From NCBI RefSeq assembly GCF_001553935.1, contig NZ_CP014232.1, positions 1,550,001 to 1,614,000 on the forward strand: 64,000 nucleotides of DNA, given 5' to 3'. Shown piece by piece: positions 56,649 through 64,000 of this stretch. The notes beneath the pieces were generated by a model, which made no database searches, had not been told where the DNA came from, and saw nothing but the letters and a program-made list of their open reading frames with translations. Source of the stretch: Actinomyces oris (GTDB lineage: Bacteria > Actinomycetota > Actinomycetes > Actinomycetales > Actinomycetaceae). Made by a program: the position numbers and the translations under genes. Position 1 is the stretch's first letter. Every line of letters starts with the position of its first letter.

Positions 56649-56906
56649 TCGCGTCCAGACGACGACGGGAGCCATCCGGGTGCCGACCGGCCCTGCCAGG
56701 TGGGGCGCCTCACCGGCTGTGCGGCTGTTCGCCCGCCTCACCCATGCCGTAGTCTTGCCCACGTTGCCCCGGCGAGGGACGCGCCAACACGGCGCGCATC
56801 CGTGATCGACGTGGTGGTACCTGGCGGTACTGCGCGTCGTCGCGCCCAGCCGGACCACCATCAGCCGCGGGGCACCGGGCCCCGCCTCATCCGCAAGGAG
56901 AGCCAC

Positions 56907-57518
56907 ATGGCCAACAACGCCATCACCCTCAAGGCCCAGGACCGCACCGAGTTCGGCAAGGGCTCGGCCCGCCAGGCCCGCCGCGCCGGCCAGGTCCCCG
57001 CCGTCGTCTACGGCCACGGCACCGAGCCCCGCCACCTCCTGCTCGAGGAGCACGCCACCCGCCTGGCCCTGCGCAGCAACGACAACGCCCTGGTCGAGCT
57101 GGACATCGCCGGCGGCGAGACCCTCCTGGCCCTGGCCAAGGACGTGCAGCGTCACCCCATCCGCCCCGGCGTGCAGCACGTCGACTTCCTCCTGGTGGAC
57201 CGCAACGAGCGTGTCGACGTCGAGGTCCCGGTCACCGTCATCGGTGAGGCCGCCCCCGGCACCATCCACATGATCGAGGCCGCCACCGTCTTGGTCTCCG
57301 CCCCGGCCGTCTCCGTGCCCGAGGCCATCGAGGTCGATGTCACCGGCGTCGCCGCCGGCACCGTCCTGACCCTTGCCGACATCGCCCTGCCCAAGGGCGT
57401 CGAGGCCGTCGCCGACGCCGAGACCGCCGTGGTCAACGTGGCCAACGAGCACGCCGTCGCCTCCGAGGTCTCCGAGGAGGCCCCCGCTGAGGGCGACGCC
57501 GAGGCCGAGGCCGAGTGA
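56907..57518 (+). CDS. rplY: 50S ribosomal protein L25, CTC/TL5 type
   Basis: The protein has 203 residues, the long two-domain form. AAGGAG lies upstream of the ATG. The L25 domain (ITLKAQDRTEFGKGSARQAR, GQVPAVVYGHGTEP) binds 5S rRNA. The TL5-type domain follows (VQHVDFLLVDRNERVDVEVP, EAIEVDVTGVAAGTVLTLAD). The acidic end (EEAPAEGDAEAEAE) is common. It is followed by pth, the usual order in actinobacteria. The region just upstream is full of repeats, so the original upstream context has been disrupted. Confidence 0.95.
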   Translation: MANNAITLKAQDRTEFGKGSARQARRAGQVPAVVYGHGTEPRHLLLEEHATRLALRSNDNALVELDIAGGETLLALAKDVQRHPIRPGVQHVDFLLVDRNERVDVEVPVTVIGEAAPGTIHMIEAATVLVSAPAVSVPEAIEVDVTGVAAGTVLTLADIALPKGVEAVADAETAVVNVANEHAVASEVSEEAPAEGDAEAEAE

Positions 57519-57617
57519 ATCGCGCGTGATTGACATGCCCAGCCATGACGACGCGCCGGCAGACGCCTCCCGCACCACCCGTGCCGCCCGCGCCGGGCTT
57601 ACCCCGGGGTGGGGCGC

Positions 57618-58220
57618 ATGAGTGAGGCCTGGCTCGTCGTCGGGCTGGGGAACCCCGGGACCCGGTACGCCCGCAACCGCCACAACGTCGGCTACATGGT
57701 GCTTGACGTCCTGGCCGAGCGCACCGGGTCCCGGTTCTCCCAGCACAAGAAGGCTCGCGCCCGCGTGGCCGAGGGCAGGCTGGGCATGATGCCCGGCGGA
57801 GCCCCCGGCCCCCGCGTCATCCTGGCCGAGCCCTCGGTGCTCATGAACCTCTCCGGCGGCCCCGTGGCCGGGCTCGTCTCCTACTACGGGATCGACCCCG
57901 CCAGCCGCCTGCTCGTCATCCACGACGAGCTCGACCTGCCCGCCCACGAGCTGCGCCTCAAGCGCGGCGGCGGCGAAGGCGGTCACAACGGCCTGCGCTC
58001 CATCAGTAAGTCCATCTCCACCAAGGACTACGCGCGCCTGCGGGTAGGCATTGGCCGCCCGCCGGGCCGCCAGGACCCCTCCGACTTCGTCCTGTCCGAC
58101 TTCCCCGGCCGCGAGCGAGCCGACCTCGGCGTCACCCTGGAGCAGGCCGCCGACGCCGTCGAGCAGGTCGTCACTCTCGGTTTCGACGACGCCCAGCAGC
58201 GCCTCCACGCTCCCCGCTGA
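57618..58220 (+). CDS. pth: Peptidyl-tRNA hydrolase
   Basis: The protein has 200 residues. ATG at 57618 follows a G-rich site; GTG at 57609 is an alternative. [20 protein letters not shown] carries the catalytic His, [20 protein letters not shown] the substrate Asn, and [11 protein letters not shown] the active-site Asp. [15 protein letters not shown] is the third family block. It frees tRNA from prematurely released peptidyl-tRNA. It is convergent with the response regulator gene, with 11 bases between stops. Confidence 0.96.
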   Translation: MSEAWLVVGLGNPGTRYARNRHNVGYMVLDVLAERTGSRFSQHKKARARVAEGRLGMMPGGAPGPRVILAEPSVLMNLSGGPVAGLVSYYGIDPASRLLVIHDELDLPAHELRLKRGGGEGGHNGLRSISKSISTKDYARLRVGIGRPPGRQDPSDFVLSDFPGRERADLGVTLEQAADAVEQVVTLGFDDAQQRLHAPR

Positions 58221-58231
58221 CGTGCGGTCCC

Positions 58232-58966
58232 TCAGGCCATGAGGCCGGTCTCGTAGGCGACGACGACGGCCTGGACCCGGTCGCGCACATCGAGCTTGGC
58301 GAGCACGTTGCCCACGTGGGTCTTGACAGTGGTGGCCGAGACGACGAGGTGCGCGGCGATCTCCGCGTTCGACATGCCCTGACTCATGAGCACGAGGATC
58401 TCCTTCTCGCGCGGGGTCAGTGACTCGATCCGCGGATCGCAGGAGGACTGCTCCGGCGCCTCCGAGCTCGGCAGGGAGGCGGCGAACATCTCCAGCATCC
58501 GCTGGGTGATGCGCGGCGAGACGACCGCCTCCCCTGAGGCCACGGTGCGGATCGCCTCAGCGAGCTCGGTGGGCCGGGTGTCCTTGAGCAGGAAACCGGA
58601 GGCTCCGGCGCGCAGCCCGGCGAAGGCGTACTCGTCCAGGTCGAAGGTGGTCAGGATGAGTACGCGCGTGCCCGGGCACTCCTGGGCGATGCGCTCGGTG
58701 GCCTCGATGCCGTTCATGCCCGGCATGCGCACGTCCATGAGGATGACGTCGGGGTGCAGGGCCCTGGCCTGGGCCAGGGCGGAGGTGCCGTCGGAGGCCT
58801 CGCCGACGACGGTGATGTCCTCCTCGGCCTCCAGCACCATGCGGAAGCCCATGCGCATGAGCGCCTGGTCGTCGGCGAGCACGACGCTGACCGGGCCGCG
58901 GACCTCGCCGGGGTGCTCCGACCCTCCAGGCTGGAGAGGATCGCCGCTCACAGGGGCGTCTGCCAT
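58232..58966 (-). CDS. NarL/LuxR-family response regulator
   Basis: The protein has 244 residues. The receiver domain has VVLADDQALMRMGFRM, phospho-acceptor Asp in VILMDVRMPGMNGIEA, and Lys in SGFLLKDTRPTELAEA. A LuxR helix-turn-helix follows (LTPREKEILVLMSQGMSN, IAAHLVVSATTVKTHV). The start overlaps the kinase gene by 19 bases. Together with the kinase and the ABC transporter upstream it forms a four-gene operon, so it probably regulates that transporter. Confidence 0.94.
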   Translation of the reverse strand: MADAPVSGDPLQPGGSEHPGEVRGPVSVVLADDQALMRMGFRMVLEAEEDITVVGEASDGTSALAQARALHPDVILMDVRMPGMNGIEATERIAQECPGTRVLILTTFDLDEYAFAGLRAGASGFLLKDTRPTELAEAIRTVASGEAVVSPRITQRMLEMFAASLPSSEAPEQSSCDPRIESLTPREKEILVLMSQGMSNAEIAAHLVVSATTVKTHVGNVLAKLDVRDRVQAVVVAYETGLMA

Positions 58967-60822
58967 GAGAAAGTCCCTTCGTCATGCTCGTCCCAGCGCA
59001 GGACCGCGCGGACTCGCCAACCCGTGGGAGTCGGGCCGGCCTGTACGGTCCCACCATAGACCGATGCGCGTTCACGCATGCCGATCAGCCCCTTGCCGGA
59101 TCCGTGCATCGGGCGCGTGCCGGGGGCGGCGTCGTTGTCCACGGTGAGGACCACGGTGCCGATGTGCCGCTCGACGTCGACGCTGACGGCCGGCGTCGTG
59201 GGCGCGTAGCGCAGCACGTTGGTCAGGGCCTCCTGGGCGATGCGGAACACGGTGAGCTGGAGGGCCTTGTCCTCCGGGAGCGCCGCGCCCACCCACCGGT
59301 AGGTGACGGGCACTCCTGCTGCCTCGAAGCGTTTGACGAGCTCGGTGATGTCGGCCTGCTCGGGGGAGGGAGCCAGGGGCAGGTCGCCGCGGGAGCGGTC
59401 GCCCGCACCGTTGGTGGCCTGCTGGCGCAGGTTGGCGATGGGGGCGCTGGGCTCGACCGGCGTCACCGTCCCCAGGGGGGCGAACTCGGGCACCGGCAGG
59501 TCGCGGACCTCGTGCTGGTGGGCCGACGACGAGGAGCCCTCTGAGGGGGCTGAGGGCTCCGGGGACTGCGCACTCCTGCCCGTCAGGTTCCAGCGGGGGC
59601 GGCCGGCGGGGTCGGGCTGGTCGGAGAGTGGCGCCGCGCTGTCAACACCGGCTGAGGAGGCAGGTCCCGATGATGCCTCCGAGGCGGTGGCCTGCCCCGC
59701 GGCGACTGAGGGGTCCTCTCGCAGGACCCCCACCAGGCGGCGGGTGTCGGCCAGGGCACTGCGTCCGGCCTCGGCCAGGGTCTCCATGGCCTGCTTGGCC
59801 GTGGCCGGGTTGCGCTCCACGGTGGCGGCGGCGCCGTCGGCCATGGTGATCATGACGGCCAGGGAATGGGCGACGACGTCGTGCATCTCCCGGGCGATGC
59901 GACTGCGCTCCTCAGCGGCCGCCAGCAGCGCCGCCTGCTCACTGGCCAGAGCCATTCGGGTCGAGCGCAGCTCCATGGCCTTGAGCCGCAGGCGGGCGGA
60001 GCGGGCGTTGAAGCCGACCAGGATGCCGACCAGGATGAAGAGAACGAGGATGACGGTGGTGCGCAGGAGCTCCCCAACCGTCATGCTGGGAGTCGTCAGG
60101 CTGAGGTCCGCCGTGAGAACCGCCAGGGAGATGGCCCCCGCGGTCCATGCAGCGGCCGGCCTGCGGTGCGAGGCGATGGTGCCCAGGGCGAAGGGGAGTG
60201 ACATCAGCCCCATACCACTGACGCCGAGGGTCGCGTACAGCTGCTGCTCCGTCGTGAAGTGGAAGAACCGCAGGACTGCGAACTGATAGACCTCCGGGAT
60301 CAGGAGGATGGCGGCCCAGCTCCACACGGGGCAGCGCCGACGAAGTGCCAGCGCAATTCCCAACAGCGCGATCGCGATCAAGGCCAGGGGCAGGATGGGG
60401 TAGGTCTTCACCGGGCTACTCGGCCGCAGGAGAAAAGCGATACCCGTGACGAGGGTGTAGACGATGACGCCGGCGGCGATGGAGATGTCGACGATCATCG
60501 GGTGGCGGTGGTACCACGAGCGGATCGTGCGCAGCAGTCCCCGTGGCTCGGGCGCGAGCTCCAGGTCGTCCTCATCGGGCATGGTGGTGCTGCGGCCGGG
60601 CTGAGGGGGTGGCAGCTGGCTGGACATAGGAATCAGTGTGTCATTCCAAGGGGTCGTGATCGACGCTGACGTGTGCGGTTGAGGGACCCGCTTGCGACGA
60701 TGAGGGCTCTTCCCTCCCTGGTCGGAGGCGGGGATCGCCGGGCCGGGGGAGGGCGTCGCGGGCAGGGAACGGATGAGGGTCCGTAGAAGTGCGGGGTCGG
60801 TCAGGGGCGCGGGGGCTGACAT
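58948..60822 (-). CDS. Histidine kinase, HisKA_3 type, with a long disordered insert
   Basis: The protein has 624 residues. ATG at 60822 is chosen because GGAGGTGAT lies just upstream; a later ATG at 60627 has no such site. The first 100 residues are Pro/Ser-rich. Several membrane segments follow (about 110-265). The phospho-acceptor His lies in SRIAREMHDVVAHSLAVMI near residue 312. An insert of about 120 Ser/Pro/Ala-rich residues separates the dimerisation helix from the ATPase domain (FRIAQEALTNVLRYAP, GKGLIGMRERASVYGGTV), which is unusual. The sensor part is membrane-embedded with little extracellular loop, as in kinases that sense envelope stress or work with ABC transporters. Confidence 0.9.
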   Translation of the reverse strand: MSAPAPLTDPALLRTLIRSLPATPSPGPAIPASDQGGKSPHRRKRVPQPHTSASITTPWNDTLIPMSSQLPPPQPGRSTTMPDEDDLELAPEPRGLLRTIRSWYHRHPMIVDISIAAGVIVYTLVTGIAFLLRPSSPVKTYPILPLALIAIALLGIALALRRRCPVWSWAAILLIPEVYQFAVLRFFHFTTEQQLYATLGVSGMGLMSLPFALGTIASHRRPAAAWTAGAISLAVLTADLSLTTPSMTVGELLRTTVILVLFILVGILVGFNARSARLRLKAMELRSTRMALASEQAALLAAAEERSRIAREMHDVVAHSLAVMITMADGAAATVERNPATAKQAMETLAEAGRSALADTRRLVGVLREDPSVAAGQATASEASSGPASSAGVDSAAPLSDQPDPAGRPRWNLTGRSAQSPEPSAPSEGSSSSAHQHEVRDLPVPEFAPLGTVTPVEPSAPIANLRQQATNGAGDRSRGDLPLAPSPEQADITELVKRFEAAGVPVTYRWVGAALPEDKALQLTVFRIAQEALTNVLRYAPTTPAVSVDVERHIGTVVLTVDNDAAPGTRPMHGSGKGLIGMRERASVYGGTVQAGPTPTGWRVRAVLRWDEHDEGTFSWQTPL

Positions 60823-60861
60823 GGGTATCACCTCCGGGCTGACTGCGGGGGAGTGTCCCGC

Positions 60862-61764
60862 TCAGGCGTCGCGTCGGGAGAAGACGAACCAGGCGGCGAT
60901 GAGCGGGACGAGCGCCCAGGCGGCGAAGACCGCGATGGCCTGGCCGTGGGTGAGGAACTGAGCACCCTGCCCGCCCCACTCGGTGGTGCGCTGGAACGGG
61001 TCGGAGACGGCCTGGGCGACGGTGCTGGGCAGGCAACCGATGATCTTGAAGACCCAATCCCACTTGCTGGCCGCGAGCTGGAGGGGAGCGGTGATGATGA
61101 ACAGGAGGGAGACGATCACGGTGACAGTGCCGGCGGTGGAGCGCAGCAGGAAGCCGAGCCCCAGAGCCATGAGTGCGATGACGGCGAAGACCAGGCCCGA
61201 GCCCCAGATGTGACCGGCGTAGTGCGAGTCGGTGAGGGAACCGGCGTGCTCGCCGATGAAGGGCTTGGAGATCGCCCAGGAAAGGAACACGGACAGGCTT
61301 CCCAGGAGGAAGGAGACGACGGCCAAGACCACTGCCTTGGCCAGCAGGAGCTGCCCGCGCCTGGGGACGGCGGCCAGGGAGGAGCGGATCTGACCGGAGG
61401 AGTACTCCCCGGTGATGATGAGGGCTCCCAGGACCGCGACCACGACCTGCCCGAACGTCAGACCGGAGGTAATGAAGTCCTTGGCCACGTCCTGGTACTG
61501 CTCGGAGCGTCCGAAGGCGGCGGTGAGGCCAGCGCCGAACAGAACGGTCAGGGTGATGGTGATGAAGGAGGTGATCCAGGACGAGCGCAGGGACCAGAAC
61601 TTGATCCACTCCGCGCGCACGGAACGCAGGAGAGTCTGGCGGCCCTGAATGTGTGGGCCGGCTGGGCGCGGGGCTCGACCTGCAGGGGCGGTCCCGACGG
61701 CGCTGCGTGCCGGTGCGGGGCCTGCGGGAGCGGCGGAGGCGTGTGCTGGAATGTGGCTACTCAT
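60862..61764 (-). CDS. ABC-2 type permease
   Basis: The protein has 300 residues. An Ala/Pro-rich leader of 40 residues precedes six membrane segments (for example SWITSFITITLTVLFGAGLT, VVVAVLGALIITGEYSSG, AVVLAVVSFLLGSLSVFLSW). EWIKFWSLRSSW before the first segment and ITGEYSSGQIRSSLAAVPRR after the second are typical of BcrB-like permeases for peptides or drugs. It lies between its ATPase and the histidine kinase, so it is probably self-regulated. Confidence 0.88.
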   Translation of the reverse strand: MSSHIPAHASAAPAGPAPARSAVGTAPAGRAPRPAGPHIQGRQTLLRSVRAEWIKFWSLRSSWITSFITITLTVLFGAGLTAAFGRSEQYQDVAKDFITSGLTFGQVVVAVLGALIITGEYSSGQIRSSLAAVPRRGQLLLAKAVVLAVVSFLLGSLSVFLSWAISKPFIGEHAGSLTDSHYAGHIWGSGLVFAVIALMALGLGFLLRSTAGTVTVIVSLLFIITAPLQLAASKWDWVFKIIGCLPSTVAQAVSDPFQRTTEWGGQGAQFLTHGQAIAVFAAWALVPLIAAWFVFSRRDA

Positions 61765-61833
61765 GGCTGGACCTTCTGGAGTGAGACGAATGGAGCGGTT
61801 GATGGCGAGCGCGGCGCGCTGAGGGCTCGGGCC

Positions 61834-62802
61834 TCAGCCCCGGGCAGAGGCCTGCGGCACGGCCTGTGGCACGGCCTGCTGCACCTGGTTCTGGGAGGTG
61901 GGATCGGCGCGGTACTCCACGGAGTCGCTGGTCAGAGTCATGTAGGCCTCTTCGAGGCTGGCGCGGATGGTGGTGAGCTCGTGCAGGACGATGCCGCCCT
62001 GGGCGGCCAGCTCGCCGATGGTGGCGGCGGTGGTCGCGGTGGTCTCCAGGACGTTGGGGGCCACGGGCCGGGCGGCCAGGTTGCGGGAGGCCATGAGCTC
62101 GGCGAGCTCGGTGGCCTGAGGGGAGGCCACGCGCACCCGATCGGTGGTGGCCGAGGCGATGACGTCGTCGACCGGGCCGGCCGTGAGGATCCGGCCGCGG
62201 CCGATGACCAGGAGGTGGTCGGCGGTCTGGGCCATCTCGCTCATGAGGTGGGAGGAGATGAACACGGTGCGGCCCTCGCCGGCCAGGCGGCGGCAGGTCT
62301 CACGCACCCACTTGACCCCTTCGGGGTCCAGGCCGTTGACGGGCTCGTCGAACAGGAGCACACCGGGGTCGCCCAGCAGGGCTGCCGCGATGCCCAGGCG
62401 CTGGCCCATGCCCAGGGAGAAGCCCTTGACGCGCTTCTTGGCCACCGAGGTCAGGCCAGTGATGTCGAGGACCTCATCGACCCGCTTGGCGGGGATGCCG
62501 TTGGAGGCGGCCAGCTGGCGCAGGTGGTTGCGGGCGCTGCGCGAGCCGTGCAGGCCCTTGGCGTCCAGCAGGGCGCCGACCTCGCACAGGGGGGCCGACA
62601 GCTGCCGGTAGGGGCGCCCGTTGATGGCGACCTTGCCGCTGGTGGGCTTGTCCAGGCCCATGATCATGCGCATCGTGGTGGACTTGCCCGCCCCGTTGGG
62701 ACCCAGGAAGCCGGTGACGGTGCCGGGTTCGACGGTGAAGGAGATGTTGTCCACCGCGGTCTTCTTGCCGTAGCGCTTGGTGAGATTGACTGCCTCGATC
62801 AT
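61834..62802 (-). CDS. ABC transporter ATP-binding protein (BcrA-like)
   Basis: The protein has 322 residues. GGAAGAGAG lies upstream of the ATG at 62802. Walker A GFLGPNGAGKSTTMRMIM, signature FSLGMGQRLGIAAALLGDPG, Walker B VLLFDEPVNGLDPEG and H-loop VFISSHLMSEMAQTADHLLV are intact. The signature has FSLGMGQR, as in BcrA/NatA-type exporters. A C-terminal domain of about 100 residues ends in Gln/Ala/Pro repeats. With the permease it likely exports an antimicrobial or lipid; inference from family. Confidence 0.9.
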   Translation of the reverse strand: MIEAVNLTKRYGKKTAVDNISFTVEPGTVTGFLGPNGAGKSTTMRMIMGLDKPTSGKVAINGRPYRQLSAPLCEVGALLDAKGLHGSRSARNHLRQLAASNGIPAKRVDEVLDITGLTSVAKKRVKGFSLGMGQRLGIAAALLGDPGVLLFDEPVNGLDPEGVKWVRETCRRLAGEGRTVFISSHLMSEMAQTADHLLVIGRGRILTAGPVDDVIASATTDRVRVASPQATELAELMASRNLAARPVAPNVLETTATTAATIGELAAQGGIVLHELTTIRASLEEAYMTLTSDSVEYRADPTSQNQVQQAVPQAVPQASARG

Positions 62803-63236
62803 GATGTTCTCTCTTCCACGTGGGCCTCTGGCCAGGGGGTGGATGGATCTCCGTGGTTCCTCCAGGGGGCTGCTCCCACGGAGCAACCGGATGGCTCCAG
62901 CCTAGGAAAGCGCCGTCGTCGGCGAATCGGCCGAGGTGACGAACCCGGGTTCGGCCGGGGTGGGTCCGTCAGGGGGAGGAGGGTCCTCCTGGAGGATGAG
63001 AACCGATCGGTCGATGTGACGCCGTAGGGCGTCGAGGAGACGGCGGCACTTGGTGCGCGAGTGGGGATCTCTCCCCACATGGCTACGTTGTGAGGGAAAT
63101 AGGTTCCCCTGACCAGGCGGGGGCTGCGCATAATATGCGCAGTTTCCGGTGCCGGTCCGTGGCGGCCGGACCGGACTGCGAGCGGCGGCCTCTCCGGGCC
63201 GACGGTCCCAGCCCCCTCAGAGAGGATGAGAGGAAC
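62803..63236. other. Divergent intergenic region between ABC operon and BI-1 gene
   Basis: No ORF is supported in these 434 bases. AGGAGGGTCCTCCT near 62987 is a short inverted repeat. A 17-base inverted repeat at 63125-63141 is described separately. CTGACC near 63108 with TAATAT at 63131 could be a promoter for the BI-1 gene, which would place the inverted repeat over its -10 box. Confidence 0.4.
63125..63141. promoter_or_regulatory. Inverted repeat overlapping a possible -10 element
   Basis: TGCGCATAATATGCGCA is an 8-bp inverted repeat around one base, in an otherwise GC-rich region about 95 bases before the BI-1 start. Its TAATAT could be a -10 box, so a repressor binding here would block transcription. 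Confidence 0.45.
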
Positions 63237-64000
63237 ATGTCCAATCCCTTCTTCAGCCGAAGCACCGCCTTCAAGGAAGGCGGCCATGCGCCTGGGACCG
63301 CCCCGGCCCAGACGCCCAACGGCTACCCCACCATGCCCGGCTACCAGGCCGGCCAGTACGGCCAGCAGGCAAGCGGCTACGGCCAGCAGTACGGTCAGGC
63401 CGCCGGCCAGTACGGCAACCAGTACGGTCAGCAGGTGGCCGGCTACGGCCAGGTGACTCCCGAGCAGATGGCCGGCCTGGAGACCCAGTACCAGGCGCCG
63501 TCGGCCACCAACGCGGACATGCGCCGCATGACCTACGACGACGTCATCATCCGCACTGCCGGCATGTTCGCCGTCATCCTGGCCATGGGCGCCCTGACCT
63601 GGAGCCTGGTGACCAATGAGGCGACTTTCGGTATGGGCGCCGCGGCGGTGCTCGCCGGCGTCATCGGCAGCATCGTCCTCGGTCTGGTCAACAGCTTCAA
63701 GCGGGAGCCCTCCCCGGCCCTCATCCTGGCCTACGCGGCCTTCGAGGGGCTGATGCTGGGTGGCGTCTCCGGCGTCATGGAGGCCCGCTACGAGGGGATC
63801 GTCGTCCAGGCCGTGCTCGCGACGCTGGCCACCTTCGGCGCCATGCTCGCGGCCTACTCCTATGGCGGCTTCCGGGTCCAGGGCAGGTTCCGTCGAGTGG
63901 TGGTCGTGGCCACCTTCGGCTACATGATCTTCAGCCTCATCAACTTCGTCCTCATGGTGACCGGCGCCACTACTGGCGCCTGGGGCCTGCGCTCCCTGAC
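63237..64000 (+). CDS. Bax inhibitor-1/YccA family membrane protein with QYG-rich N-terminus (partial)
   Basis: At least 254 residues; the C-terminus lies beyond the window. The ATG follows GAGAGGAAC. The first 85 residues are a low-complexity stretch of Gln/Tyr/Gly repeats (GQYGQQASGYGQQYGQAAGQ). Residue 100 onward is the BI-1 membrane domain: TYDDVIIRTAGMFAVILAMG, TFGMGAAAVLAGVIGSIVLG, ILAYAAFEGLMLGGVSGVM. The family has six or seven membrane segments and may leak protons or calcium; the bacterial role is unclear. It is divergent from the ABC operon. Confidence 0.88.
   Translation, partial: MSNPFFSRSTAFKEGGHAPGTAPAQTPNGYPTMPGYQAGQYGQQASGYGQQYGQAAGQYGNQYGQQVAGYGQVTPEQMAGLETQYQAPSATNADMRRMTYDDVIIRTAGMFAVILAMGALTWSLVTNEATFGMGAAAVLAGVIGSIVLGLVNSFKREPSPALILAYAAFEGLMLGGVSGVMEARYEGIVVQAVLATLATFGAMLAAYSYGGFRVQGRFRRVVVVATFGYMIFSLINFVLMVTGATTGAWGLRSL

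Overview
The window is high-GC, densely coded actinobacterial chromosome. Gene content and order (glmU-prs, mfd, lipoprotein-eno-divIC-DUF501-ppx, rplY-pth, tRNA-Gln beside glmU) match the conserved neighbourhood known from Mycobacterium and relatives. Diaminopimelate dehydrogenase, the many GTG starts and the large surface-glycan locus fit an Actinomyces-like member of the Actinomycetaceae. The genus is inference; the phylum-level call is firm.

Layout. 1-6770 (minus): an operon of a polyprenyl-phosphate sugar transferase, a nucleotidyl (cytidylyl) transferase and a giant membrane-anchored protein with tandem Ig/cadherin-like repeats that runs off the left edge. 7207-13115: flippase, CDP-alcohol phosphotransferase-like enzyme, a fucosyltransferase-like enzyme and two GT4 glycosyltransferases. 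13788-19692: two secreted beta-propeller paralogues with a lipoprotein between them. 19700-20735: no intact gene; a decayed insertion sequence with nested repeats. 20736-25168: ddh, a frameshifted GT2 gene and two GT2 genes in tandem. 25171-27590: a lower-GC island with an MFS transporter and a broken radical SAM gene, bracketed by two copies of a dispersed repeat. 27598-31863 (minus): Wzy-like polymerase, Wzz-like protein, TetR regulator and acyltransferase. 32097-34483: tRNA-Gln, a short glmU and prs. 34901-41078: a third beta-propeller, a Wzz protein with a very long disordered tail and a second Wzy-like polymerase. 41062-44856: mfd. 44891-47603 (minus): a three-gene ABC exporter. 48157-53867: lipoprotein, eno, divIC, DUF501, ppx, aroD. 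54167-56906: a lipoprotein, an apparently intact IS481-type element with a perfect 15-bp target duplication, and repeats. 56907-58220: rplY and pth. 58232-62802 (minus): ABC transporter plus two-component system. 63237-end: Bax inhibitor-1-type membrane protein, partial.

How it fits together. Sugar transferase, glycosyltransferases, flippase, polymerases and Wzz proteins are the parts of a Wzx/Wzy-dependent surface polysaccharide pathway. The cytidylyltransferase and the CDP-alcohol phosphotransferase suggest that the glycan or its carrier gets an alcohol-phosphate group (inference). Three secreted propellers lie among these genes and share a strict Cys-His-Gly-Asp...His-x-His-x-Cys signature that I cannot assign to a known function. 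They are the best candidate for an undescribed glycan-associated surface system. A propeller-Wzz-Wzy module sits between the housekeeping genes prs and mfd. Five copies of a roughly 110-130 bp repeat with a GTGCAnnnTGCAC-type core, and two 122-bp elements with terminal inverted repeats, show that the window has been repeatedly remodelled by small elements.
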